From Fluviicola sp. (lineage in GTDB: Bacteria; Bacteroidota; Bacteroidia; Flavobacteriales_D; Crocinitomicaceae), in contig NVXU02000020.1 of NCBI GenBank assembly GCA_002734065.2, positions 113,402-177,401 of the forward strand: a stretch of DNA of 64,000 nucleotides, written 5' to 3'. The notes below the pieces were generated by a model that did not search any database, had not been told where the DNA came from, and worked only from the letters and a program-made list of their open reading frames with translations. Position numbers and translations under genes: made by a program. Below, piece by piece: positions 27,104 to 35,269 of the stretch (within the stretch, counting starts at the first letter, position 1; every line of letters starts with the position of its first letter).

Positions 27104-27589
27104 TTAAAAGACTTTAATGATGGGTTGAATAATAGTGTTGTTGGAATCGATAAGACGAATTTTTATAAAATAGTATCCTTTTACAAGTTTAGTTAAATCA
27201 AGAATTTCCTTTTTACTTGATTCTAAATAGATTGTTTTTTCCAGTACTATTTTTGATTGACAGTCAATGATGGAGACAGAACAGCGGCCTAATAAGCTTT
27301 CAGCTTCTATGGAAATTGTATTCTGACAAGGATTGGGGTAAACTCGAAGAGAAATTTCTTGATTAACCTTAGTTACAGACAAGGTACTGTCATAAACTTG
27401 CTGGTAACCAGTTGTAAATTGACCATCAACGGTTGTGTAAGTTTCGGTTTCAATTTCTCCAATAGACCAAGATAAACTTCCTTGTGCGGTAGGAGAAAAA
27501 CCTCCTGCTGTGCCAATTAATTCTTGCGCAGTTAATTGACTCCCTAAATTCAGGGCGCAGAGTAGCAATATAGCTCGAAGAATGTTCAT
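27104..27589 (-). CDS. small T9SS type A sorting-domain protein
   Basis: 161 residues. Signal MNILRAILLLCALNLGSQ, then a ~60-residue region (GGFSPTAQGSLSWSIGEIET) and the C-terminal type A sorting domain starting VYPNPCQNTISIEAESL and ending in GYYFIKIRL. The family is secreted by T9SS with the C-terminus often cleaved. Located between a VWA gene and an S74 gene, 2 nt from the latter; a cargo or anchor role for the fibre is inferred. Confidence 0.85.
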   Translation of the reverse strand: MNILRAILLLCALNLGSQLTAQELIGTAGGFSPTAQGSLSWSIGEIETETYTTVDGQFTTGYQQVYDSTLSVTKVNQEISLRVYPNPCQNTISIEAESLLGRCSVSIIDCQSKIVLEKTIYLESSKKEILDLTKLVKGYYFIKIRLIDSNNTIIQPIIKVF

Positions 27590-27636
27590 AACGAGTCCGT
27601 AAGTTAAGGATTTTTAATAAAAAAGAAGAAGTATTC

Positions 27637-29112
27637 TTAATACTTATATGATTGCAATCTAATTTCTTGCTTTAAATTATGCTGAGCGTCGGACAATTTC
27701 ATAATTGGAACATAACGCCCCCCGCCTAATTTTGCATCTTCTTTCATCCTTTCTTCGTCATTGGATTTATTACGAACCCCGACGACTGACATGGTGATTC
27801 CTTTTTTGCGGTATTTTTTGATGTAGCGCTTGTAATCATCAGAATTCTTGTTAAAAGCACCGTCAGTGATAATGATTAAATGGTTGGCTCCATTCTCAAT
27901 TTTAGAACGAATCGCCGTTTTATACCCCAACTTAATTCCAGAACCTCCAGAAGTATAACCAAAGGCTTTCAATGCTCTAATTTCGTCTTTTATTTCATCT
28001 TTTGCAGCGCCCGAAGTTGGATTTAACAAGATGCGAGCATCCGAAGCATAAGTGACAATGGCAAACTTATCTTGCGGACGCAGCATGTTTGTCAGTTGCA
28101 TCAAAGAATACTTCATTAACTCTATTTTATCGACCTGTCTCATCGATGAAGAAACATCCAACACAAAGACTACATTGACTGGCTTGAAGAATTCTTCACT
28201 GAAATCCTCTCTATCCAAATCTGTGAAACTTGGTGGGGCCTCGGCTGTTATTGTTGTTTCATTGGAAGGTTCTAACTCTTCCTCTAAATGTGTTTTTATT
28301 TCAATGATTATTTCAATTTCTTCAGGAGGATCTTCCGTTTCTTCAATAATCACTGGAGGTTCGTTGATGGCAATAGTTGTGGTATCAACTGGTGGAGTAT
28401 CTGTAATTAATGGAGGTTCTTCAACAACTGTTCTGTCTCTGTCTAGCTCAATCACCACAAAATTTCGTTTGAAATTAACATACTGTCCCAATTCGGCAGG
28501 ATAATAACCTTCGTGCGTTGCGTAGAAATAACTCAAACCTAAAGTGGCATCCTCTTTGATCTTCCCTTTTCTGTCAGTTACTCTTGCCCAAATAGCTTCG
28601 CCACCCTGGATTAAAGTCACGGTAGAATTCCCTAATTCTTCTTTCGTTTCTTTGTCTATAGTGACCACTGTTAAATCAAAATCATTCGGATTTTCACCTC
28701 CGGGCCTGTCATTAAATGTAGGGCAAGCAGTAAATGAAGAGGTGTTATCTTGCTGAATATCACGCAGGTTACCAACGAGTTTTATAGAGGTTGCCTCATC
28801 TTGATTGCTGGTGAAAACTTTAATTTCATACGAAAATCGCCCTTTCTGCTTAGGGTTTACTTGAAAACGAAGAACTGTTGCACTATCCACAGCTATGATT
28901 TGCTTGGAGATAATATAGGCAACTTCCATCGGTTTTTTTACGCTGAGTACCCACGCTTCTTTTGAACCTTTATTCTCTAGGATAATATCGACATAACGAG
29001 AAGAATAAGATTCTAAATCACCAAAATCGTGCTTGATGGTGTTGAATTTTACTTGTGATTCTCCCATAAAAGAGAAAAAAAGAACTATAAACGATATGAT
29101 AATTGTTCGCAT
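27637..29112 (-). CDS. secreted VWA-domain protein with DUF1573-like N-terminus
   Basis: 491 residues from the ATG at 29112 (a TTG two codons earlier is possible). Signal MRTIIISFIVLFFSFMGESQ, then an ASH/DUF1573-like beta domain (KFNTIKHDFGDLESYSSRYV), a small carboxypeptidase-like domain (~145-215), an acidic Pro/Thr linker, and a VWA domain (~310-491) with an intact MIDAS (FVLDVSSSMRQ, DGAFNKNSD). VWA domains bind metal and protein ligands. No membrane helix beyond the signal. Probably the first gene of a three-gene transcript with the T9SS and S74 genes. Confidence 0.82.
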   Translation of the reverse strand: MRTIIISFIVLFFSFMGESQVKFNTIKHDFGDLESYSSRYVDIILENKGSKEAWVLSVKKPMEVAYIISKQIIAVDSATVLRFQVNPKQKGRFSYEIKVFTSNQDEATSIKLVGNLRDIQQDNTSSFTACPTFNDRPGGENPNDFDLTVVTIDKETKEELGNSTVTLIQGGEAIWARVTDRKGKIKEDATLGLSYFYATHEGYYPAELGQYVNFKRNFVVIELDRDRTVVEEPPLITDTPPVDTTTIAINEPPVIIEETEDPPEEIEIIIEIKTHLEEELEPSNETTITAEAPPSFTDLDREDFSEEFFKPVNVVFVLDVSSSMRQVDKIELMKYSLMQLTNMLRPQDKFAIVTYASDARILLNPTSGAAKDEIKDEIRALKAFGYTSGGSGIKLGYKTAIRSKIENGANHLIIITDGAFNKNSDDYKRYIKKYRKKGITMSVVGVRNKSNDEERMKEDAKLGGGRYVPIMKLSDAQHNLKQEIRLQSYKY

Positions 29113-29167
29113 ACTCAAATCTACTACAAAAACGATGCTAAGATTGATTTGTTACATTTTTTAAATA

Positions 29168-29234
29168 TCCAACCGAGAAATGATGAAGTGAGAAAACACT
29201 AAAAAATCGGCGCTTCACTTTTACATTTTTTTAA
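29168..29234. repeat. direct repeat, left copy flanking the four-helix-bundle gene
   Basis: 67 nt; the copy at 29884-29949 matches at all but about seven positions. The shared segment ends CACTTTTACATTTTTTTAA. It lies about 35 nt outside the four-helix-bundle gene's end, and the other copy lies on the far side. Confidence 0.8.
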
Positions 29235-29268
29235 TATTAAATATTAAACATCCAACTGGGAAATGCAG

Positions 29269-29637
29269 TTAAACACCAGCATTCATGTTTCTTTTCGCAG
29301 TTTCAATGCTTTTTGCAAAAATTGCAATTAATTGGGAACACTCATTCTGAACAGCTTGGATGTCTTCGTTAGTCGTGAATTCTTTCCTTTTGATTAGTTC
29401 CAAAGCATTTTTTGTTTCTCTCATTTCTTTCAATACAATTTTTAATTTATGCACGAAATCTTTTCTTGATTCTGCCGCTTGAGCTTCTCCATAATTTAAT
29501 GTTGGAGAAATTGAGGATCTTGCTACTTGTTTAAAAAGATATTGTGCAATGTAAGTTTTTGGCATTTTTTCTATCACGTCAATAACAGAAATGGAGAAGC
29601 AAATTAGTCTTTCTTCTAAATCATATTTTTTATTCAT
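29269..29637 (-). CDS. four-helix-bundle (S23-type) protein
   Basis: 122 residues, all helical. It matches the four-helix-bundle family related to 23S intervening-sequence ORFs, with VARSSISPTLNYGEAQAAES and FVHKLKIVLKEMRETKNALE. Members occur alone or inside rRNA intervening sequences; no enzymatic role is known. There is no rRNA here. It is bracketed by AT-rich repeats on both sides, so it looks like an inserted cassette rather than part of an operon. Confidence 0.88.
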   Translation of the reverse strand: MNKKYDLEERLICFSISVIDVIEKMPKTYIAQYLFKQVARSSISPTLNYGEAQAAESRKDFVHKLKIVLKEMRETKNALELIKRKEFTTNEDIQAVQNECSQLIAIFAKSIETAKRNMNAGV

Positions 29638-29711
29638 ACAACTTAAGTTAAGAAAAAATAATCGGTAAACAATTGATTTAGATTCTTAATTTTAAAACAA
29701 ATAGCTGTTTA

Positions 29712-29933
29712 CTTTTACATTTAATGTTGATTATTGAATATTTTACATTTTTTTAATACCCAATATTAAACGTCCAACCGAGAAATGATGGCGTATGAGT
29801 AAAGATTAAAATCGTCATTGCACTTTTACATTTAATGTTGATTATTGGATGTTTTACATTTTTTTAATACCCAACATTAAACATCCAACAGAAAAATGAT
29901 GAAGTGAGAAAATACTAAAAATCAGCGCTTCAC
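29712..29933. repeat. tandem repeat, 111-nt unit, two copies
   Basis: CTTTTACATTTAATGTTGAT begins units at 29712 and 29823. The second halves (CAATATTAAACGTCCAACCG at 29761, CAACATTAAACATCCAACAG at 29872) keep the 111-nt period. The later part of each unit contains a copy of the flanking direct repeat; the first is more diverged. Confidence 0.75.
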
Positions 29934-29949
29934 TTTTACATTTTTTTAA
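29884..29949. repeat. direct repeat, right copy flanking the four-helix-bundle gene
   Basis: 66 nt, matching the copy at 29168-29234. A third, weaker copy starts at 29773. The three bracket or trail the S23-type gene. Confidence 0.8.
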
Positions 29950-29966
29950 CACTCAACATCAGCGAA

Positions 29967-30728
29967 TCACCGCAAACAAAAAGCCAACAAAGTATCCAAA
30001 AATTCGTCAGGTTGTTCTGCATGAATCCAATGACCTGCATTTTTGATGGTTTTTATTTCTACATCAATAAAATGAGCTTCAATGGACTCAAAATCTTCGT
30101 CGAGAATGTAGTTGGACAATTCTCCGCGAATCAACAGAGTAGGAACTGCGATTTCTTCTAGGTTAATCTTTGCAAGAATAGCAGGCATTTCTCTCTCAAG
30201 GACAGCCACGTTCATTCTCCAAGCCAATTTTCCTTTCTCCTTCCAATACAAATTTTTGAGTAGAAATTGCTTGACACCCATATTGTCGATGAATTCACTC
30301 ATCTGTTTCTCTGCTTGTCGTCGTGCAGTGATTTTAGGCAAATCAACGGCATGAATTCCTGCTAAAATATGTTCGTGATGCATCGGGTATTCTTTGAAAC
30401 CGATGTCAACAATTACTAATTTTTCCAAAAGCTCTTCGTGGTCCTTTGCAAATTGCATGGCTACTTTTCCACCCATTGAATGCCCAACTAAATGGATTTC
30501 TTCGAGCTTCAATTCTTGACAGATTTCAAAGACATCATCAGCCATTAGTTGATAAGAAATATCATCTGACCAATCCGAATGTCCATGATTTCTTAGGTCA
30601 ACAAGAATCACTCGATAGTATTCTGCTAATTTCTTTCCGTGCGTTTGCCAGTTGTCAGAATAGCCAAATAAACCGTGAAGAATAATCATCGGACGACCTT
30701 CACCTATTTCTCGATAGTGCAATTTCAT
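29967..30728 (-). CDS. alpha/beta hydrolase, YbfF-like esterase
   Basis: 253 residues, cytoplasmic, standard length. The oxyanion segment is ILHGLFGYSDNW, the strand VDLRNHGHSDWS follows, the nucleophile elbow is LVGHSMGGKVAM, and the C-terminal His is in NAGHWIHAEQPDEF. It resembles the YbfF acyl-CoA/lipid esterase group; substrate unknown. A perfect TAATTTTG box (plus strand 30734-30741) ends 5 nt before its ATG. Confidence 0.85.
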   Translation of the reverse strand: MKLHYREIGEGRPMIILHGLFGYSDNWQTHGKKLAEYYRVILVDLRNHGHSDWSDDISYQLMADDVFEICQELKLEEIHLVGHSMGGKVAMQFAKDHEELLEKLVIVDIGFKEYPMHHEHILAGIHAVDLPKITARRQAEKQMSEFIDNMGVKQFLLKNLYWKEKGKLAWRMNVAVLEREMPAILAKINLEEIAVPTLLIRGELSNYILDEDFESIEAHFIDVEIKTIKNAGHWIHAEQPDEFLDTLLAFCLR

Positions 30729-30733
30729 AGGTG

Positions 30734-30741
30734 CAAAATTA
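30734..30741 (-). promoter_or_regulatory. -7 box of the esterase gene, 5 nt before the start
   Basis: Reads TAATTTTG on the minus strand, an exact TAnnTTTG match. The short gap to the ATG at 30728 suggests transcription begins at or beside the start codon. Confidence 0.6.
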
Positions 30742-30784
30742 ACAGGAAAAAACGCAAATTAAATGCTAATTGAGAATAGTTGAA

Positions 30785-31282
30785 CTAACCTGGAAGTAAT
30801 CCAGAGAGAATGTCCAATAAATTGGGCATTTCTATTGTAGAACTTAGTGCTTCCACCTGTGACCTTTCCGTATAAGGGCATTTGGCTTCGCTTGTTGCAG
30901 TATTGGTGTGAATGCTCTTTGAAGAAGTTTCACCGACTGTAAATTGTTGGTCATTAATTTCAGAAATTAAGCGTACAATTTCTTCCTCCGAAATCAACTC
31001 ATCATTATAAGAAATGGTCGCAATGTTGGTTTCTCTTCCTGTTTCAAAATCAAATTCTACGCTAGAAACGCCATTTGTCTTTTTTAATTCTTTTTTAATA
31101 GAACTTCCACAAGACATAACGCAAGCCATTCCATCAATTTCCATTGTGGCTACTTGATTAGGAATAACAGCTTCGCTTTGGTCGGTATCAACCACTGTGT
31201 GTTCATCTGCAATTCTCTCCTTTTCTGATTGACAAGCAAGCAAAAGCGAGGAAAGAAAGACAATAAAGACTATTTTTTGCAT
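30785..31282 (-). CDS. heavy-metal-associated (HMA) domain lipoprotein
   Basis: 165 residues from the ATG at 31282, giving a clear lipoprotein signal (IVFLSSLLLACQ, Cys17); the longer frame from 31423 has no signal and no -7 box. Residues ~44-115 fit an HMA ferredoxin-like fold, but the metal motif is GMACVMSC (Cys54, Cys58), three residues between cysteines rather than the usual two. This variant occurs in Bacteroidota HMA proteins and probably still binds soft metals. The C-terminal ~50 residues include a lone KCPYTERSQ. No P-type ATPase is nearby. Confidence 0.78.
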   Translation of the reverse strand: MQKIVFIVFLSSLLLACQSEKERIADEHTVVDTDQSEAVIPNQVATMEIDGMACVMSCGSSIKKELKKTNGVSSVEFDFETGRETNIATISYNDELISEEEIVRLISEINDQQFTVGETSSKSIHTNTATSEAKCPYTERSQVEALSSTIEMPNLLDILSGLLPG

Positions 31283-31302
31283 AATTCTTAGTTCAAGAAG
31301 AG

Positions 31303-31310
31303 CAAATATA
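31303..31310 (-). promoter_or_regulatory. -7 box of the HMA lipoprotein gene
   Basis: Reads TATATTTG on the minus strand, an exact TAnnTTTG match, 20 nt ahead of the chosen ATG at 31282. It supports that start over the longer frame. Confidence 0.6.
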
Positions 31311-31463
31311 AGGTAAAAGTCGCTTTGAGAGAAATAAAAAATGTTAAATAATACGTGAGAGTAAGAGTTTAACACCTCGACATGCTTCGGCAACCAAGCA
31401 AGAAGGATGTCGTCAGTCCGCATCCTTGCATCAGTTATTGGAAGAGGGGTTATTCTAGACTAA

Positions 31464-31496
31464 GATTGTGGACTGAGGCTCTCGAAGTCCACAATC
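31464..31496. repeat. hairpin repeat, loop GAGGCTCTCGA, perfect 11-bp stem
   Basis: Left arm GATTGTGGACT (31464-31474), apex 31475-31485, right arm AGTCCACAATC (31486-31496). Arms pair perfectly. It is 8 nt upstream of the engB -7 box and lies in the divergent gap between HMA and EngB genes. Confidence 0.8.
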
Positions 31497-31503
31497 CTTT
31501 TGC

Positions 31504-31511
31504 TACCTTTG
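31504..31511 (+). promoter_or_regulatory. -7 box of engB
   Basis: TACCTTTG, an exact match, 15 nt before the GTG start at 31527. It rules out the in-frame TTG at 31500, which overlaps the box. Confidence 0.65.
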
Positions 31512-31526
31512 CAGAAAAGAAGTACA

Positions 31527-32129
31527 GTGAAAATTAAAAAAGCAGAGTTCGTTATTTCGAATATAGACATTGATCTTTGTCCAAAAGATGGCAAGCCGGA
31601 GTATGCGTTTATCGGAAGATCGAACGTTGGGAAGTCTTCGTTGATTAACATGGTTACTGATCATAAAAAGTTGGCAAAAACCTCTGGAAGACCTGGTAAA
31701 ACACAGTTAATCAATCATTTCATCATCAATGAAGAATGGTATATCGTTGATTTACCGGGTTACGGTTATGCAAAAGCGTCTAAAACTTCGCGTGCACAAT
31801 GGGAGAAATTCATTTCTGACTACTTAACCAAAAGAGAAGAATTGGTCAACGTTTTTGTGCTCATAGATTCTCGATTAGAACCTCAAAAAATAGACATGGA
31901 ATTCATGAATTGGTGTGGCGAAAAACAAATTCCATTCTCTATGGTTTTCACTAAAATTGACAAGTTGTCAAGTACAGCATTGCAAAAAAACTTAGCCAAG
32001 TACAAGAAAGAGATGCTCAAAACTTGGGCAGAATTGCCTCCTGTTTTTAGCAGTTCGGCAACTTCTAAATTTGGTCGTGAAAAAATATTGAACTACATAG
32101 AAAACATCAATAAAGCGATTGCTAAATAA
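31527..32129 (+). CDS. engB: ribosome biogenesis GTPase YsxC/EngB
   Basis: 200 residues from the GTG at 31527, normal for the family. G1 is [12 protein letters not shown], the switch I Thr region [13 protein letters not shown]3 [12 protein letters not shown]4 TKID, and G5 SSATSKFG. It assists 50S ribosomal subunit assembly in the cytoplasm. Single gene, followed by the MBL-rhodanese gene with a separate promoter. Confidence 0.95.
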   Translation: MKIKKAEFVISNIDIDLCPKDGKPEYAFIGRSNVGKSSLINMVTDHKKLAKTSGRPGKTQLINHFIINEEWYIVDLPGYGYAKASKTSRAQWEKFISDYLTKREELVNVFVLIDSRLEPQKIDMEFMNWCGEKQIPFSMVFTKIDKLSSTALQKNLAKYKKEMLKTWAELPPVFSSSATSKFGREKILNYIENINKAIAK

Positions 32130-32137
32130 AAGCTTAC

Positions 32138-32151
32138 GTGACATTTGTCAC
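32138..32151 (+). promoter_or_regulatory. candidate Crp/Fnr-type operator upstream of the MBL-rhodanese gene
   Basis: GTGACATTTGTCAC, 6-bp arms around TT. A -7-like TAATTTG is at 32175-32181. If transcription starts about 5 nt after it, the palindrome centre lies near -41.5, the class II activator position. Binding protein not in the window. Confidence 0.5.
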
Positions 32152-32209
32152 ATTCCGGAGAGAAAATTATTCCGTAATTTGCAGTATTAAACATTTAAAA
32201 TCCAATTTT

Positions 32210-33622
32210 ATGAAAATTGAACAAATATTTACAAGTTGCCTCGCTGAGATGGCCTATTATATAGAATCAAATGGCGAAGTTGCTATCATTGACCCACTAA
32301 GAGAGACGACTCCTTACATGGACAGAGCGGCAAATGACAATGCTAAAATCAAATATGTTTTCTTGACACATTTCCATGCAGATTTTGTCTCGGGACATGT
32401 TGATTTAGCAAAGAAAACAGGTGCAACAATTGTTTACGGCCCGGGAGCAACGGCAGAATATGAATTGCACAACGGTGCTCACGGAGAAATTTTTAACATC
32501 GGTGATGTCACCTTAGAATTATTACACACTCCAGGTCACACGATGGAGTCAAGCTCCTATTTATTAAGAGACGAAAAAGGAAAGGAACAGTGTTTGTTCT
32601 CAGGCGATGCTTTATTTATTGGTGATGTTGGTCGTCCCGACTTGGCTATTAAACAGGGAGAATTAACAGAAGAGGATTTAGCAAGACATTTGTTTAACTC
32701 CTTGAGAAATGTCATTATGCCACTTCCAGATGATATTATCGTCTATCCAAATCATGGTGCAGGTTCTGCGTGTGGTAAAAACATGAGCAAAGAGACATAC
32801 GATTCATTGGGTCACCAAAAAGAGGTGAATTATGCCCTTCGCGCCGACATGACAGAGGATGAATTTGTGAAAGAAGTCCTTACAGGATTGGTTGCTCCAC
32901 CTCAATATTTTCCAAAGAATGCAGGAATGAATAAAGGGATAAACATGGACATTGATTCTATTGTTGCTAGAGGAACAAAGGAATTAAGCTTAGAGAAATT
33001 CAATCAACTGGTAACAGAAGGAGCTTTAATTTTGGATACACGACATCAAAATGAGTTCATTAAAGAACATATTCCAGGATCTATTTTTATTGGACTTTCA
33101 GGTGGTTTTGCTCCTTGGGTGGGGGCGTTGATTGAAGATATTCATCAGAAAATAGTCTTAATAACTGATTTTGGAAAAGAAGAAGAAGCGGTAATTCGTT
33201 TGTCTCGAATAGGCTATGATAATTCTTTGGGTTATTTACCGAATGCTATTTCAATATGGAAAGATGCAGGAAACGAAACGGCTTCAATTGAGCAAATTAC
33301 GGCAGAAGAATTGGCAGAATTAAACAAAAACGAAGAAATCAGCATTTTAGATGTTCGAAAAGTGTCTGAGTACAATGCCGAACACTTAGTTGGTGCTATT
33401 AACGAACCATTGGATTCAATTAATTCAAATCTTGAGAACATCGATAAGAGCAAAACTACTTATGTGCATTGCGCCGGAGGTTATCGCTCTGTTATTTTTG
33501 GATCGATTGCGAAGAAAAACGGAATTCACAACCTTGTAGATGTCGCTGGTGGATATGGAGTTATGAAAAATGTTCCTGAATTTGAGATGACAGAATACGT
33601 TTGTCCAACAACGTTGTTGTAA
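32210..33622 (+). CDS. MBL-fold / double rhodanese protein (persulfide dioxygenase-like)
   Basis: 470 residues from the ATG at 32210; the longer frame from 32138 overlaps the palindrome. The MBL part (1-~250) has THFHADFVSGH, HTPGHTMESSS, SGDALFIGDVGRPDLA and YPNHGAGSACG, the iron-binding set of ETHE1-like persulfide dioxygenases. The first rhodanese domain (~265-355, LILDTRHQNEF) lacks the active Cys; the second (~370-465) has it in VHCAGGYRSV. Architecture matches CstB-type enzymes that oxidise persulfide sulfur. Cytoplasmic. Confidence 0.9.
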   Translation: MKIEQIFTSCLAEMAYYIESNGEVAIIDPLRETTPYMDRAANDNAKIKYVFLTHFHADFVSGHVDLAKKTGATIVYGPGATAEYELHNGAHGEIFNIGDVTLELLHTPGHTMESSSYLLRDEKGKEQCLFSGDALFIGDVGRPDLAIKQGELTEEDLARHLFNSLRNVIMPLPDDIIVYPNHGAGSACGKNMSKETYDSLGHQKEVNYALRADMTEDEFVKEVLTGLVAPPQYFPKNAGMNKGINMDIDSIVARGTKELSLEKFNQLVTEGALILDTRHQNEFIKEHIPGSIFIGLSGGFAPWVGALIEDIHQKIVLITDFGKEEEAVIRLSRIGYDNSLGYLPNAISIWKDAGNETASIEQITAEELAELNKNEEISILDVRKVSEYNAEHLVGAINEPLDSINSNLENIDKSKTTYVHCAGGYRSVIFGSIAKKNGIHNLVDVAGGYGVMKNVPEFEMTEYVCPTTLL

Positions 33623-33627
33623 AATTT

Positions 33628-33668
33628 TCTATTCACGGGGCAACTTTAAGTCATTCCGTGAATAGAAA
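33628..33668. terminator. inverted repeat between MBL-rhodanese and glyS
   Basis: TTCTATTCACGG (33628-33639) and CCGTGAATAGAA (33657-33668) pair perfectly over 12 bp with a 17-nt loop. It starts 5 nt after the MBL stop; no U-tract follows, so it may be a terminator or a control element for the adjacent glyS promoter. Confidence 0.5.
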
Positions 33669-33673
33669 TTGAT

Positions 33674-33681
33674 TATTTTTG
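33674..33681 (+). promoter_or_regulatory. -7 box of glyS, 4 nt before the start codon
   Basis: TATTTTTG, exact match, followed by CCTC and then the ATG at 33686. The spacing predicts a leaderless or nearly leaderless message. Confidence 0.6.
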
Positions 33682-33685
33682 CCTC

Positions 33686-35221
33686 ATGGCACAAAAAGAA
33701 GACAAGCTGAAGGAAGTAATTTCGCATGCAAAAGAATACGGATTTGTTTTTCCTTCTTCAGAAATATACGATGGATTATCTGCAACTTATGACTACGGTC
33801 AATTAGGTTCAGAATTAAAGAATAACATCAAACAATATTGGTGGAAATCAATGGTGCAAATGCACGAAAACATTGTGGGAATTGATGCGGCAATTTTTAT
33901 GCATCCTTCCGTTTGGAAAGCTTCTGGTCACGTAGATGCGTTTAACGACCCATTAATCGACAACAAAGATTCTAAAAAAAGATATCGAGCAGATGTTCTA
34001 ATTGAAGAACACATCGAAAAAATTCGAGCAAAAATCAACAAAGAAGTTGCCAAAGGATTAAAACGATTTGGAGATGATTTCAACAAGGAAGAATTCTTAA
34101 AAACGAACCCAAACGTTCTCCGAAATCAAACGAAAATTGATGACATTGAGGCGAGAATGAAAGAAACATTGACCAACGAAGATTTGGAAGGTGTTTACAA
34201 CCTCATCGTTGACCTTGAAATTGTTTGCCCTGTTTCTGGTTCTAAAAACTGGACAGAAGTGCGACAATTCAACCTCATGTTCTCCACAGAATTAGGTTCT
34301 GTTTCGGGAGAATCTGCAAAAATTTACTTGCGTCCAGAAACGGCACAAGGTATTTTTGTCAACTTCCTAAACGTGCAAAAATCAGGAAGAATGAAAATTC
34401 CTTTTGGGATTGCGCAAATCGGTAAAGCATTCAGAAACGAGATAGTTGCACGACAATTTATCTTCAGAATGAGAGAATTTGAACAAATGGAAATGCAATT
34501 CTTCGTGCGACCAGGCGAAGAAATGAAATGGTACGAATACTGGAAGGAAGAACGCATCAATTGGCACAAAAAAATTGGGCTGGGAGAAGAAAATTACCGT
34601 TTTCACGACCATTTAAAGTTGGCTCACTACGCGAATGCTGCGGCGGATATCGAGTTTAACTTCCCAATGGGATTTAAAGAATTGGAAGGGATTCATTCTC
34701 GAACAGATTTTGATTTAAAGCAACACCAAGAACTTTCTGGTAAGAAATTACAGTATTTTGACCCAGAAATCAATGAGAATTACGTTCCTTATGTGGTAGA
34801 AACTTCGATTGGTTTGGATAGAATGTTCTTGGCGGTATTGAGTGCATCCTATAAAACGGAGCAATTAGAAAATGGAACCGAGCGTTCAGTTCTTTCTTTG
34901 CCTGCGCCATTGGCTCCTTATAAAGTTGCCGTTATGCCACTGACACGTAAAGATGGTTTACCAGAGAAAGCAAGAGAAATTATGACTTCTTTAAAGCTCG
35001 ATTTTAATTGCCAATACGACGAGAAAGATTCTCCAGGAAAAAGGTACAGAAGGCAAGATGCGATCGGAACGCCATATTGCGTAATGGTTGATCATCAGAC
35101 TTTGGAAGACGACACAGTAACGATTCGTGATAGAGATACGATGTTACAAGAACGAGTGGCAATTACTGAATTGAATGCATTGATTGGTGAGAAAGTATCG
35201 ATGCGGAATTTATTGAAATAA
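33686..35221 (+). CDS. glyS: glycyl-tRNA synthetase (class II, single subunit)
   Basis: 511 residues. It charges tRNA-Gly with glycine. The N-terminal motif 1 region includes FPSSEIYDGLSATYDYG; motif 2 is IAQIGKAFRNEI, followed by FRMREFEQMEMQFF; motif 3 is TSIGLDRMFLAVL. The C-terminal ~100 residues are the anticodon-binding fold with LAPYKVAVMPLTRK. This is the eukaryote/archaea-like one-chain form used in Bacteroidota. The stop codon TAA forms part of a 54-bp palindrome at 35216-35269. Confidence 0.96.
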   Translation: MAQKEDKLKEVISHAKEYGFVFPSSEIYDGLSATYDYGQLGSELKNNIKQYWWKSMVQMHENIVGIDAAIFMHPSVWKASGHVDAFNDPLIDNKDSKKRYRADVLIEEHIEKIRAKINKEVAKGLKRFGDDFNKEEFLKTNPNVLRNQTKIDDIEARMKETLTNEDLEGVYNLIVDLEIVCPVSGSKNWTEVRQFNLMFSTELGSVSGESAKIYLRPETAQGIFVNFLNVQKSGRMKIPFGIAQIGKAFRNEIVARQFIFRMREFEQMEMQFFVRPGEEMKWYEYWKEERINWHKKIGLGEENYRFHDHLKLAHYANAAADIEFNFPMGFKELEGIHSRTDFDLKQHQELSGKKLQYFDPEINENYVPYVVETSIGLDRMFLAVLSASYKTEQLENGTERSVLSLPAPLAPYKVAVMPLTRKDGLPEKAREIMTSLKLDFNCQYDEKDSPGKRYRRQDAIGTPYCVMVDHQTLEDDTVTIRDRDTMLQERVAITELNALIGEKVSMRNLLK

Positions 35222-35269
35222 TAATAATGTACGGGTCGGTCGCGACCGACCCGTACATTATTATTATTT
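35216..35269. terminator. 54-bp perfect palindrome, bidirectional terminator between glyS and 35264
   Basis: Perfectly self-complementary from 35216 to 35269, centred between 35242 and 35243, with core GGTCGGTCGCGACCGACC. It includes the TAA stops of both convergent genes and runs of T on each strand just outside. The same core returns at 55473-55510. Function as a two-way terminator is inferred. Confidence 0.75.

Larger units (their letters stand above)
29638..29966. other. AT-rich intergenic repeat region (no gene)
   Basis: No credible ORF. It holds the upstream side of the four-helix-bundle gene, then two tandem 111-nt units and the right copy of the direct repeat. Motifs such as TTTTACATTTTTTTAA and CCAACATTAAACATCCAA recur. 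Confidence 0.7.

Noticed and set aside
29269..29637. An rRNA intervening sequence
   Set aside because: The protein matches the S23-type family, but no rRNA sequence surrounds it.
35216..35269. Replication origin or plasmid transfer site
   Set aside because: No DnaA boxes, iterons or relaxase are nearby; position at convergent stop codons fits a terminator better.
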